From Trichoplax adhaerens (Eukaryota > Placozoa > Uniplacotomia > Trichoplacea > Trichoplacidae), in the NCBI RefSeq assembly GCF_000150275.1, contig NW_002060968.1, forward strand, positions 467,788 to 531,787: 64,000 nt of DNA, read 5' to 3'. Positions 1-11,946 of the stretch are shown in pieces. The notes beneath the pieces are model-generated. The model worked only from the letters and a program-made list of their open reading frames with translations, was not told where the DNA came from and made no database searches. Position 1 is the stretch's first letter, and each line of letters opens with the position of its first letter. Position numbers and translations under genes: made by a program.

Positions 1-1470
1 ACTATTCGGCATCTACCGCTTAACTACAGCATCCAATATGACGAGCTGAGCTAATTGAACGCTGAGAAAGCTGAGCCCTGAGCTAACTAAACGCGGAGCT
101 GCTGCTATGCAGCAAAATATAATTACACCAAGGCTACCATTATGGCTCCTTCTATCGTAGTATCAACATTAATTACATATATTATACGCCAATTAATAAT
201 TCCATATTTATCAGTCGTATTTACGTACATTTTGATATACTACGCATATGATGGGATGAGAATAGTGCCTTAAATTACAGTAATTGTAGCGCTTGTGTAT
301 AAGAAGTATAGGAGCAGAATGGAGTGAAACATTATGTAACTAAGCAGCTTAAAATAGTCGATGGTAAGTGAAAACGTAATTGTGGATTGTGACTGATATA
401 ATAAAACGTCCAGCTTGTACTGTTCGAATTAATGACGATTATTGGAATTTCTAATAATAATGATTTAGTGTTATAAGATATTCTGACTGTATGTTACTCA
501 GTAATTCAATGGAAAAACTGCTATGACACATGTTCTAAGCTAATCCTTTTCATTAGTATTCAAGCATCATTAAAAAATATAGCATCTAGTATGAGCCCCG
601 TAATAAAGAATTACTACAAATTATGTATTACTATGATAGGGTTTTCTATTTAAACGATATTGCAATAACCGGTACTGTAGGTATTTCCATTTAATTATCA
701 CACTTTAATGCACTTACAAGTTAGTAACTCCAAACAACCGTGGACATCATACTGAGCTATGGCATTAGCTAGCTATTATACCTTTTCCTCTCTACAATCC
801 TTTTGGTATGCTAGCATTACATCGTGCACAAGTTCGTCCATTGAGATACATGAGCAACTGTTTACGAATCTTCTTCGCTTCTCGCTCGCTTTAGCCTTAA
901 ATTCATCTCCAACTAATATAACTGTTAGCATAGCATGTAACTATGACAGCGTTTATAAACTTTTCCTCTCTGCAGCTGCTGTACGGTAATTTTAATATTT
1001 ATTTTTCTGCTAACAAACTAACCCGTAGTGTAACGATAAATCCATGAATTATGTTATCTTATAGGGTTATACAATTACTATGGAAAGTTACAACATTGTG
1101 TCTGTTACGCTATATTGTAACGTATACTGCTGAAACTTAATAAAATTATGTATTAATGTAGTAACAGCTATATAAAATGACAAAACTACGCTTGCTTTGT
1201 CTTTTGTTTTGTATAGCAACATATGCTACTACTGGCTATTCTAAAATTGCACCATAGATGCCTGTTATTTTTATTAAAACTGCAAATTGATTACAATTTT
1301 GCCATTTAAGTATTTACTGCTTCAATGCATTCAGTTTTGAGATGAATTGCTTTCCAATGGCATATAATTTACAATAATATTCAAAATATTAAACATTCAA
1401 AATGAGATAGTAATCTAATGTAATGCTGAAGGAGAGATTATGGCAAGCCTTCAGATATATTTGCTTTTAC

Positions 1471-2393
1471 AGGTGCCGTTGGAGTGGTACTGTATACCTC
1501 TTAACATTTGCCTTTAGAATATCCAATACGAAAAGCATATTTTGATGAAAAATTACTATCATCTCAGCAATATAAATCTTACCACATTCCTTTTAAATAA
1601 TCGCAATTCATTCTTTAATCAAGAAATATTTTCAATTTTCAATCTTTAGAAGTTTCTCCTATCATATTCTTTATTGCATGCTTCAATGAAAAAAATTCAG
1701 AAAATCTATAAAATGTAGCAATTTCTTATGTATTTAAGAAAAAATTCTTACTGTATGATTTTATAAAGTTGCACATGTAATGATTTGAAGAGACTACACT
1801 GTAAATCATATATTAAACATTTCCTTTTGCATTCTTTAATCTTAAAGAATTTTTAATTTTGTAAACCTCAGTAATTCTCCTTATTACAGTATAATTCCTG
1901 TTATTCTTAAATTCTGAAAAATTCTTGAATTTTATAAAGTAAAGTAATTTCTTATGTTTTAATTTATCGAAGAGAAGATCATCACTGTATGATTTTATAA
2001 AATTTTATATATAATAATTGAAAGTATAATAATAGATACTACTCTAGCAGAGCTTTAATGAATACGTAACATCTGAAAGTTTACTATCGTAATTCCTGAT
2101 CGTTCAAGGTTAGCATACTTACTTAATGTTTAATATTTTGAATATAATTGCGATCTATACCACTGCTAGGCAAATTTCTCATAGGATATCATAGTAAATT
2201 TATAGCAGTAATATCTGTTAATATACAAAATATCATGGAAAAAAAGCATAATGTTGCAATTTTATATAGTATGATCCGTATGTGCAGTTTGAATTAATTG
2301 CAATGGCCAATAGTTGGTATTTTAGTCATTTTTAAAGGCCAAAAGAGTTACTGTAATCTGATGGATCGCGTAATAATGCAGCCAACGGCACCT
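1471..2393. repeat. Possible transposon remnant with 12-bp inverted ends
   Basis: AGGTGCCGTTGG at 1471-1482 is repeated as its exact reverse complement at 2382-2393. The 12-mer is 8/12 G+C in otherwise AT-rich DNA, so a chance pairing within 1 kb is unlikely but not excluded. The similarity does not extend clearly inward and I see no convincing target-site duplication. The interior has no transposase frame. It could be a non-autonomous DNA element or coincidence. Confidence 0.25.
1606..2040. repeat. Diverged tandem duplication, about 234-bp period
   Basis: Two diverged copies follow each other. Landmarks recur at a constant offset: TCTTTAATC, an AATTTCTTATGT block, and ACTGTATGATTTTATAAA at about 1750 and again at about 1984. 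There is no coding potential in either copy. Confidence 0.45.
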
Positions 2394-5142
2394 ACAAGAA
2401 CATAGTTTGTAGATTTATCGATGTACATAATTTTGAAATACTATTGTATAATATATATCACGATTTTATCGTGTTTACTATTTCTAAGCACATTGATTTC
2501 TTTAAAAAGGTGAAGAATAAAATTCTTCTTCTCGCTGCAACTCTTTTAATGCAAGGCTCAACTACTGCTACCCGTAAATTTCATGGCTACAACTGGTTAA
2601 TTGTAATCTTTTTTAATTGAGGCCACTTGATGATAGAACTTAGTATATGAAATTTTAAAATCCCTGTAATTTGGTACTATCATTCTACTTTACATTGTTC
2701 AATAGCTGCAACTTTAATTACAGCTGTTCTATTTAGCTAAAGGATGAATCTTATAGGTAATACACGAAAGCTTAACATTAGAGAATGAGTAATTATACGG
2801 TTGACCAGAAATTGTATTTTGATGTGACATATTATTTTCATACTCCTTCGTAGAGTGACATACTTCTACTAAGATTATGCTTAAACAAGAAGTTCAGGGA
2901 TATTTTCAGTATCTTGATTCTGTATTCTACTGCATTCCATCTAATTGTTTATGTCCCTCGAATGTAAACTCTTTCTAAGCACAGTGAATAAGAGCAAGCC
3001 TATTAACTTGATAAATCAGTTTCACAATATCTGTTATTCTACAAAATAGTTGTCGATAGAACACTAAGCACCGTTATGCAGTTGTTTTAAGGTGTAAGGA
3101 ATTTTTAAAAATACAATTTGCTGTCTTTGTATCAACCACAATGATTTTGATATAGGATAAATAAATTTTAGTTAAAATGTATGTCTAATGAAAATGGAAA
3201 GCAACTGCTGCAGTATCTTTCTACAGGATATAATAAATAAATTTCCTGCACACTTTGATAAAGGTTGTAACAAACAACTTTGTTGGCACCAAATTGTAGA
3301 GCAAGGGTATTTACTAATTTATTTGCGGTAGCATTAGTAATCTGCTACAAATGCTGACAAGACTGCCTAAGAAATATATTGTAGTATCAATATTTTCTTG
3401 ATGAAATTATCACTTTGACTGGACAGAAACATGAAAACAAGCTTAGTTTAATAAGAGCTATTAATAGAGTTATGTAAACTACAAGATAATTCTTACCTTT
3501 ATTACTAGAAATTTCTTTGCTCAAATATAAAATTTTATGTAGTGAATCAATTATATTTATTTAATAAACTTGGCAGTGAAAGTCTAGAATCAAATTAGTG
3601 ATGTCATTAATTTGTATATGTCATTGCTTTAAATTGTTATCAAATGGCGGTTAAAATGTTGGGAAATAAATCCTATAAAATCCATATTAAATTTGAATTT
3701 TAGTACTATTGAGACGAAAACATAAATTAGTCGCTTGTTGGTTGCATTGTTCAACTTATTCCCTAAGAACAGGATAGCAAACATTACCGGTAAAGTAGCT
3801 TTGAAATTCGTCATTGTAGTATTTTTTTCAAAATATTTGTACTGTCCTTGTAGAAAGCTTTTCCAATCAAAAATAATTCAAATACTGCTTGAAAGATTCG
3901 CCATAAGATCATTTTCAAGATAATACGATAGAAAGCTTAGTCAATAATCTCATCTACAATAATTTTATGATAGCATCAGATCATTATTGCCAATTTCAGA
4001 TTCAAATTTATATAGAAAGATTTGAAATTTATATCCAAAAGTTACAGTGTCTTGTACACCTGTATGAAGTGGAAATCAAATCTTAAACGAAGTCATTTTG
4101 CCCATCATCGTCCGAAAAAGAGATCTTTAGCAGATAGAGGAAATTCAATATCAACGAATTATTTGATGAAAATGAGCCTCCAGTAATGATAGCGTATCGT
4201 CAACAATAAGTCAAGTAGGAGCGGTTATTTTACCAATTTTTATATCTTGAAAAATTTGAATATAACGATGGACGATCCTATTTTTACTGTTACTTGATAT
4301 CCATTAAATTATGTAATAAAGTGAAATAGCTCATTACTTTACTATTTGATTAACTATTATCCAACTATGATCAGGCTCGTTTTACCCGCATAGAAAAAAT
4401 CTGGAAAGAACTTAGATGTAATTACATTATTTATTATAACCTTATAAACAGATGTTGCTTTTTAAGTACTTTTGAAATCTATAAGTTAAGTCTGATAATA
4501 CGGTACTTATCAGAATTGATGTACTTTATGACGCCCAATTTTTCCTGTAATTCATAGTTTTCGAAATCTTAAATCTGTGGATTGCTATTTCTAATAGGAA
4601 AAATTCCCCTTTTAACATTCTGCTCATGCTATAAATTAATTATGAGATAACATGTCATCTGTCACATTCGTTTCATTTTAGAAAAAATTTATAACTGCCT
4701 TAATAATTAATATGTTTTATAAGTCTGCTCATTAAAGTTACTTAAACACAAGCCATAATCGAATCGTCGCTAATGACAACATCAAAATAAATCAAAATAT
4801 TCAAAGAATGAACGCTATCAACAATGGCTAACTAATTCCCAAAATTAGCAATACAATATATGTTTACTTATACAGAAATTATGTTGATATAAATACAGTT
4901 TATTTAGTTTAAATATGCAATATAACACAATGTTGAACTTGTACTAAAGTGATATAAAAGATAGTTTGATAATAGTCTATTTTTTATTTAAAAAGTGTCC
5001 CAATCTTTACAATATAACATTCAAAGGCGTTAAACTGCTTTTACTTCTTATTGGTTACCAGTAACCGGAAGCTTTTCTAAACTGGCAGTCTACTGCAAGC
5101 TTAATGAAACTCAATTGAAGCATACAATTGATTTAATCTGAC

Positions 5143-5167
5143 AATTCGCGGCATTTATGGTTTTACA
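5143..5167 (+). repeat. Dispersed 25-bp motif, copy 1
   Basis: The block AATTCGCGG-C-ATTTAT-G-GTTTTACA recurs at 54171-54195 with two mismatches, 49 kb away. A nearby TGCAAGCT is also shared. This suggests a larger diverged dispersed repeat of unknown class. Confidence 0.4.
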
Positions 5168-7009
5168 GTACAATCTCATATATCAAGTTTAGCATTTTCA
5201 GTAATTTTACGAGAATGTGCAACATTAAAGTGAGATTCAAGATAGATGATAATCCCTATGAAATGGGTGTAGATTTAATAATTAATATTTTTAAGGTGGT
5301 ATCAATTATGGTAATTATGGTTCTTCAATAGTAAATATTGATATAATATTTACATTTGAAGTTCGAGAATTTTCATATTTATATTATATTAAATACCTCG
5401 AGTTGCTTCTAGTATAATGAAATGTCTACAAGAAGTCTTCTGATTGCAATTTACAATCTTAAAATTGCATTAAAATTAGTTAAAAAGGTCTGCTTCATAT
5501 CTATATCTAGATTTTACCATTCTAATCAAGGTCACCTGTCAAGATAGAATCGAAATAAACCGTAATTTCTCAGTATAATTTCACTGACACAAGGGTGCAT
5601 GCTTGCAGTATTGATAAATGAAAACTCAATTTCAAGTTGCGCTAATTCGTTAGCTATTATAATGTTGATACTCATATGAATTATAGTATTTAGGATGATG
5701 TCAGTCAGTATAAGTTTGCAAGTCCATTTAAGAAGGAAAGTATTATCACTTTAATACAATGTTAAAGAAGATAGAGAATTTACAATCTAATTTTTTATGA
5801 TAAAATGACCAGCAGGTTGATAATTTACTGATATCAATTGAGCTGCTATTGCTACCCGATGATTGAATTACTCCTTTTAATTTAGTACAGTAGCTCATTC
5901 TTTGTCTATTTACAAAAGCTGGTTTTGAAAAGCTATAGAATTTGAAATTACTTCCGTTCAAATGATACTGTAAATGATAAAATATTGAATAAAGAATATT
6001 AAACCGACAAAGCTAACGGATTACTCGTAGTTTAGTATAGAAATAAATCAGCTGAAGAGAATGAATAATTATTGTGATTAAAAAGTGAATTTGCTTATGC
6101 AGTAGATATTTGGTAAATTGGTTGATTTTCTAGTACCTTACTTAAATAGTGCCTAGTCAAACTGCTCGTATATGCCATAAAATCGAAAGTTTATTTTACA
6201 ATGTGAAGTACAATTACTCTCTTATAAGACTAACTACCAGTATGCTAAAAAATTTTTCATTAAATATTTAAAGGTGATATTTCGAAATAAAACCCGAAAA
6301 TCTCCTTATTGATTAGTTCCTCATTCCAAATAGTGCATTAATGCTAGAACTCTTTGACTAGCTACTTTTTACCTATCATTTTATTGCCTATATCAGCTTT
6401 ATTGATTGTAAACTGATAAAGTACTTTTAATTGGGTTTTTCTAATATGTTTAGCTTGCTTTCTGCTCTTAATAAGATACTGTATGAAGTAGATAGCTCCA
6501 CAATTAGATTTGATATTTCCGTATGATTTTAATATTGTGTAATTATAAACATTTTTAAATTAGTAATCCATACTTTTCAACTCATCTTCCAGAATATTAA
6601 TAAATAATGTATTATAAACCAGTAATTTTACACAGTCATGCATTGTACAGCACAAACAGTTGTAAATTTGGCTAACTATTGCTTTACGCTAGAAAGCATT
6701 AAAAATACATGGTTACATTCGAGTGTAATACTCTTTTAATTTACCTTCTCACAATTACGATTAAGTAAGTAAATCTTCAGACAAAACTGCATGAAAGAAT
6801 TAGATATTGCTCAACTGGTTTAGACTCAAGTAAGAAAAGCTACTTTGGATATTTCGGCATTCCGAAACTATGGCATACTCTACATCACATACATTAGTAG
6901 AATAGTTAAGTAGCTGCTGACATTTATTTTCATACGAATTGGTAATATTTTATCGGTTATTCAAAACAAAATCTTGGAAATAAATTCTTAAATTTAGTTA
7001 TCATTGTAC

Positions 7010-7595
7010 TGTCACGGTACGCCGTTACTAATTAAGTAACTGTTGATTAATGAATGCTTAAGAATAGATAAGATAAGGTTATGTGCCATGTTTAATGCGC
7101 TTATAGCTGATAATAGGATGGTAGAAATGAGATAAAAATAGAAGTTGTTAGCAGTTAATTTACTGTAGGTTTATAAGGTGTGTTAATCTCTAAAAATAGA
7201 GCCGTATATGGACGAAGGTTAAGCGTCTTAACACCTGATAGCTTGTAGCTATCTAAGTCTGAGAATATCGACATGTATATTTAGTAATGGTATTATACTA
7301 ATTAATGCAACTTGTAAAGCATGAATTCTCACTCGGTAATATTGGAATTCACTTCAGAAACCTATTTAAGCGCATGTGTTTGTAGAATAAAGTTAGTAAT
7401 TGCTCAAGAAACGGCAAGACTCATATCGTAAAGAATAGTGTAATAATTAGTCAGTTGTCAGTGGAGATCAGCCGAGAAATCGAGTTCTCAAATACTTCTC
7501 TCATAGAAACTGAAAGTACTGGGAGAAATAGCCCAAGTTTAAGTAACTACACTAGAGTTCTTTACTTTCCTTTGCCACAAGTGAGGGTTGTGACA
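7010..7595 (+). mobile_element. Solo LTR, family A (586 bp)
   Basis: The element starts TGTCACGG and ends TTGTGACA, so it has the TG...CA ends and short inverted termini of a retroviral-type LTR. It is flanked by a perfect 5-bp target duplication, TGTAC (7005-7009 and 7596-7600). It contains a TATA-like TTATAAGG near 7170 and an AATAAA at 7386-7391, both fitting an LTR read on the plus strand. No internal gag-pol region adjoins it, so it is a solo LTR, presumably left by LTR-LTR recombination. A 5-bp duplication with these ends fits a Ty3/gypsy-type element; the family assignment is inference. It is about 97% identical to the copy at 7794-8380. Confidence 0.85.
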
Positions 7596-7793
7596 TGTAC
7601 TTGTAGCTCGAGCTGATTGTATTATAATTAGTAATCTGGAACTCTAAAATGCAAAATTCAACAATTTTGGGATTCATAAACTGCCATAGTTGTAAAATAT
7701 CTAAATTGCGTAATCCTAGATTAAAATTGCCGCTTTGGGAGATTTTATTGTAAGAGCAATTGTAAAATGGTTAGATTATAGAAATTGTAATAT

Positions 7794-8380
7794 TGTCACG
7801 GTACGCCGTTACTAATTAAGTAACTGTAAATTAATGAATGCTTATGAATAGATAAGATAAGGTTATGTGCTATGTTTTAATGCGCTTATAGCTGATAATA
7901 GGATGGTAGAAGTGAGATAAAAATAGAAGTTGTTAGCAGTTAATTTACTGTAGATTTATAAGGTGTGTTAATCTCTAAAAATTGAGCTGTATATGGACGA
8001 AGGTTAAGCGTCTTAACACCTGATAGCTTGTAGCTATCTAAGTCTGAGAATATCGACATGTATATTTAGTAATGGTATTATACTAATTAATGTAACTTGT
8101 AAAGCATGAATTCTCACTCGTTAATATTGGAATTCACTGTAGAAACCTATTTAAGCGCGTGTGTTTGTAGAATAAAGTAAGTAATTGCTCAAGAAACGGC
8201 AAGACTCATATCGTGAAGAATAGTGTAATAATTAGTCAGTTGTCTGTGGAGATCAGCCGAGAAATCGAGTTCTCAAATACTTCTCTCATAGAAACTGAAA
8301 GTACTGGGAGAAATAGCCCAAGTTTAAGTAACTACACTAGAGTTCTTTACTTTCCTTTGCCACAAGTGAGGGTTGTGACA
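7794..8380 (+). mobile_element. Solo LTR, family A, second copy (587 bp)
   Basis: The termini match those of the copy at 7010-7595 and the orientation is the same. The flanking 5-bp duplication is different, AATAT (7789-7793 and 8381-8385). This shows an independent insertion rather than the second LTR of one element. AATAAA lies at 8171-8176. The open frame that crosses its right end (8213-8485, GTG start) is read-through from LTR sequence and is not a gene. Confidence 0.85.
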
Positions 8381-9424
8381 AATATATGCTTAAATTTCAC
8401 CTTAGTTATGCTACTCAACAAATTCATGACAAGAGAGATGATATATTTTGTTTTACTTGAATTGATTACTTATATACTAATCTAACCATTTATGTCAATG
8501 ATAGCCTATTTTTGGGTTTTTTAGATCTTCAATTGACAAATATGGAATACTCAGATGAGAATTAAGAAATTTGCTTCTGTACCACGATCATCTAGAAATA
8601 CTTTCAATTTGGCGCTCTTCTATAGTAGCAGAAGTTCATTAGCCGCAAAGTAATTAATTTTCCCTTTCTTACTAAAGATCACATGATGATGATGGATGAC
8701 GTAGATGGTTAATAACATTTCTACATTCTATGTATTTAATTTCGTTTAAATAATAAAAGATTCTTTGCAAAGGATCACGTTCATGGCGAAATTACAAAGA
8801 CCATAACAACATCACATAGGTAAATCAATGAAGATTGCATCGCACGTGCAGGGATGCACTAACTTCTGTGCTAGTATTCTTGTGATTTAAATGGGAAAAG
8901 ATCGATTAACTACGGAAGTAACTCCAAAATAGAAGGCATATTAATAATATTTAACCGTTTAACCATTGCTTCTTTAATAAAAATTAATGACAATTCCACT
9001 GAAAAAACAATATGCATTTGACATTGGTAGCGGAACATATAATTAATACGTTGTCAATATTTAGCTAATCGATTCGGCGCTTCGTTAGGTATTTTTAGTT
9101 GTAGGTCTTGACTAAAGGCCATCATTAAGTACATATTGTGCTTATCTTGAACCTTAATCTTTAGATTAATATATAATTTACGCCATTCCTTCGTAAGTAC
9201 ATATAAAATTATCGACTGGAAAGATTCGATTAATTTGAATTCATATCAGTTACAGTAGGATAGTTTCTATAGCAATAGTCAGCCGTGTTGATGATTATTT
9301 TCACTAAGAAAAGTCTTTGATCAATTCTAGCCTTTAAATTTGACGGCTTCAAATACCTTAGCTTTTTGACCTAAAATAATAACAAATAAGAATTTGAAGA
9401 CAATCATGGTATCTATATTTTTAA

Positions 9425-9795
9425 GCCCGATTTCATTATGCACATTTTTATTATATTGCCATACCTTGCGACTGTTAATGAAATGATGAATAAATTTTTA
9501 CCTTTTAATCATGTAGAATATGTTTAATTTTATGCTTAAGTGATATTGATTTGTTTCGTTGGCTTTTTCTATATTGCTCGAACCTTGCGACTACTACTGA
9601 TACGGCAAATAATTGGTGGCAATGTAATCGCGTCGGGTATTCTCAATTTCTTATTGTTATGATAGGATTCTTTTCGTTGGCTTTCATTACATTACTATAC
9701 CTTGCAACTGTCAAAGATATGGCCAATAAATTACGACATTGTATTCACGTAGAATATTTCTAATTCTTGCTGTTGTGATAGTGCTTCGTTTCCAA
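9425..9795. repeat. Tandem repeat, about 118-bp period, about 3 copies
   Basis: ACCTTGCGAC and its variant ACCTTGCAAC recur at about 9463, 9582 and 9699. Each lies in a common context: a TTTCGTTGGCTTT block before it, an A/T-rich ATAAATTA block after it, then GTAGAATAT. The period is not a multiple of three and the open frame through it (9551-9763) has no ATG start, so it is taken as non-coding. Confidence 0.6.
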
Positions 9796-10854
9796 TGTGA
9801 ATGCTTATGATAATCATTGGAAATTATGTCTAAAGGATATCATAATTTTATAAACTGCTTTATTTTACGATCTTTAAATTTCCATTATCTTAATGCTAAA
9901 TCGAGTAAAAATTGAGGTCGAGAAGAAGTGTTGAACTGTTTGTTTGCCGATCGTGTGGTATTTAATAGTCTTCATTCACCGTATACAGTAAAATGCTTTA
10001 AATTACTGCTGTAGTAGTCTACTAAAGCTAAGAAATTGAGATTCGAAGCAATGAGGGCAGTAGAATTGTGTCTCGGTGATTCTATGCTATTTTAGGCTTT
10101 TATTAACTTAAAATGTTTAAAATCATAACTTTCTGTCACGCATAATCCACCATTAATTTAAACATAACGATAATGTGATGCCTAGAAATCATGTCATTCT
10201 TAGCTAGTCAATATCCTACTTGATAGTCTTAGTTAGTTAACCTTTAAGCATACCATGAAGTATTGAAATGCTGATATTATAACGTCTTATTCGGAGTTAT
10301 GGTCTCTTTTGCGAATTTAAAGTTGGCATAATTGCAAGCTATCTTTCAATACTGCCATAGAATGATCGCGTAGAGCCAAAGTTTTGAACAGTTTCAAATC
10401 ATCAAATTGTAAAGATATACCAAGAGATTTGATAGATGATAATTATTTATTGTTTGTTAACTAGCTAAGTGGGTTGTTACGTTTAATGTTCTATTTCACA
10501 GATGTAAAAATAGTAATGCAATAAGATAAATACGATAGTAAATATATTTACTAATACTGAAAGTGTTGACGCAGGCTGACTCATCTTACACATAGAAATT
10601 TATTATTCAGCTATTTAATTCAGATTTGGATGACAAGAGTATCATTAAATATGAAGAATAGGAACCACGGTGTTATTCAACTGTCCCAAACAATAAGCCA
10701 CCGGAATAAATTTACAAAAGCTAAAAATTATCAATTACATCAATTTAGATAAAGGAAATTTTAGCAATTTTATACTGTTGCTAGAAATGAAGGTGTTACT
10801 GTAAATAAAATGGGTTGATGTCAAATTTGCGACTTCTGCCTACGTATGCTCGAG

Positions 10855-10860
10855 TTTATT
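10855..10860 (-). terminator. Putative poly(A) signal for GPCR-1
   Basis: AATAAA on the minus strand, about 90 bp beyond the stop codon of the GPCR gene at 10951-11946. Position and strand fit a cleavage/polyadenylation signal. Confidence 0.4.
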
Positions 10861-10950
10861 ATGGCTTCCTATAATACTTGACTGTGACTATTAATATGGA
10901 TCCTGAAATATCTCGAGGTTCAAGCTTTGATGAGACCTAATAAAATTAAA

Positions 10951-11946
10951 TTAACTACGTCTTAGAGAATCTTGTCTGATTTTAGCTGATAAACAGTGAT
11001 AGAGAGTAATGCGGACATCTTTAATTAAGTAGCCATATAAGATTGCATTAACAGCGGGATAACTGAAGGCCATGTAACGCGTATAGGTTAAAAAATAGAC
11101 TATACCACGTAATTTACTTAGTACAGTCCAAGGGACAAATATAAATAATAGGTAGTAGACGTAGTATGGTGTCCACATGACAAAATAGGTAGATACCAGG
11201 ATAGCAAGCACCTTCGCGGTCTTATAATGTCTCTTTGATGTTGAATTTTGCCTAACGACGGGTTGATGAACATGATAGATAGCGTGCTTTTTGGCTAAAC
11301 GTAAGCTGAACGATTTTGCGGCGCAAAATAAACGGATGTAAACGAAAGTCATGATAATAAATGGCAAGATATAGAACAAGATAACATGAATGACGGTATA
11401 AGTCATCTCTCTATCGATCTCCTTCATATTCCAAAATATACATGCACCGGGGACTAGTGGTCGAAAGGTCATGACTGGTAAAAAGCCAAGAATCAGCGAA
11501 CTGGCCCAAATTGCGACAACGTTAAGTAAGGCATACACAGGTTTCGAATTTTTGCGATAGAATACAGGCGATTCTATAGCAATTAATTTGTCAATACTAA
11601 CAGCTAGAAGATGTAAATTAATGGAGATGATAATAGTTGGTGAAATGTTATACATCAATGTACAATAAAGCCAATGATCTCTTCCTTGAGAAGGGTGCCC
11701 GAAACGAGGATAAAGATAGGTTAAAGCGAATAGAATATCTGCGGTAAACATACTTGCCATAATGATATGAGTAAAGTTTCGCAAACGTTGTTTGGCAGAA
11801 ATGATGATAATATTCACTAAATTGAATACAACTGTTAAGGTTGCCATTACATTCCATGCTATAAGCCATCCTACCTCAGGTAGTCTTGCTCTATTACCAT
11901 TTGACGTTGTATTTGATAAGTTAACCGTTTCCTGACTGCCTGGCAT
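10951..11946 (-). CDS. Rhodopsin-class (class A) G-protein-coupled receptor, GPCR-1
   Basis: A single-exon 331-aa receptor with seven hydrophobic segments: TM1 about 27-50, TM2 58-80, TM3 93-116, TM4 138-160, TM5 183-205, TM6 242-265, TM7 281-307. Class A marks seen: N-glycosylation sites in a short N-terminus (N9, N12), Asp70 in TM2, the Cys95-Cys169 pair expected to join TM3 to loop 2, and the TM6 motif M-W258-T-P260. The TM3 end reads D119-K-L instead of D-R-Y, and TM7 reads N300-A-I-L-Y304 instead of N-P-x-x-Y. It should act at the plasma membrane through heterotrimeric G proteins; the ligand cannot be inferred. The start is a true ATG shortly before TM1. The closest relative in the window is GPCR-2 at 24242-25261, which shares the D-K-L and N-A-x-x-Y variants, so the two are paralogues. 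Confidence 0.93.
   Translation of the reverse strand: MPGSQETVNLSNTTSNGNRARLPEVGWLIAWNVMATLTVVFNLVNIIIISAKQRLRNFTHIIMASMFTADILFALTYLYPRFGHPSQGRDHWLYCTLMYNISPTIIISINLHLLAVSIDKLIAIESPVFYRKNSKPVYALLNVVAIWASSLILGFLPVMTFRPLVPGACIFWNMKEIDREMTYTVIHVILFYILPFIIMTFVYIRLFCAAKSFSLRLAKKHAIYHVHQPVVRQNSTSKRHYKTAKVLAILVSTYFVMWTPYYVYYLLFIFVPWTVLSKLRGIVYFLTYTRYMAFSYPAVNAILYGYLIKDVRITLYHCLSAKIRQDSLRRS

Larger units (their letters stand above)
1..7009. other. Gene-poor left flank
   Basis: I could not support a protein-coding gene here. The longest open frames (for example 759-989, 76 codons, ATG start) are within the range expected by chance in AT-rich DNA, and none shows a recognisable domain or a chain of splice-linked exons. 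The stretch holds a diverged direct repeat (about 1606-2040), a widely spaced GC-rich 12-bp inverted pair (1471-1482 and 2382-2393) and one copy of a dispersed 25-bp motif (5143-5167). No tRNA-like B-box was found by eye. Confidence 0.5.
8381..10950. other. Intergenic spacer with short tandem array
   Basis: No gene is supported. The only structure noted is the 118-bp-period array at about 9425-9795. A minus-strand AATAAA (TTTATT on the plus strand) at 10855-10860 probably serves the GPCR gene that ends at 10951. Confidence 0.5.

Noticed and set aside
7010-8380. A complete short LTR retrotransposon formed by the two family-A LTRs
   Set aside because: Each LTR has its own different 5-bp target duplication, and the 198-bp interval has no coding or priming features.
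8213-8485. A 90-codon plus-strand frame as a gene
   Set aside because: It starts with GTG inside the solo LTR and reads out of its end; the same sequence at the twin LTR does not stay open the same way.
9551-9763. A hydrophobic 70-codon membrane-like protein
   Set aside because: It has no ATG and is a translation of a tandem repeat whose period is not a multiple of three.
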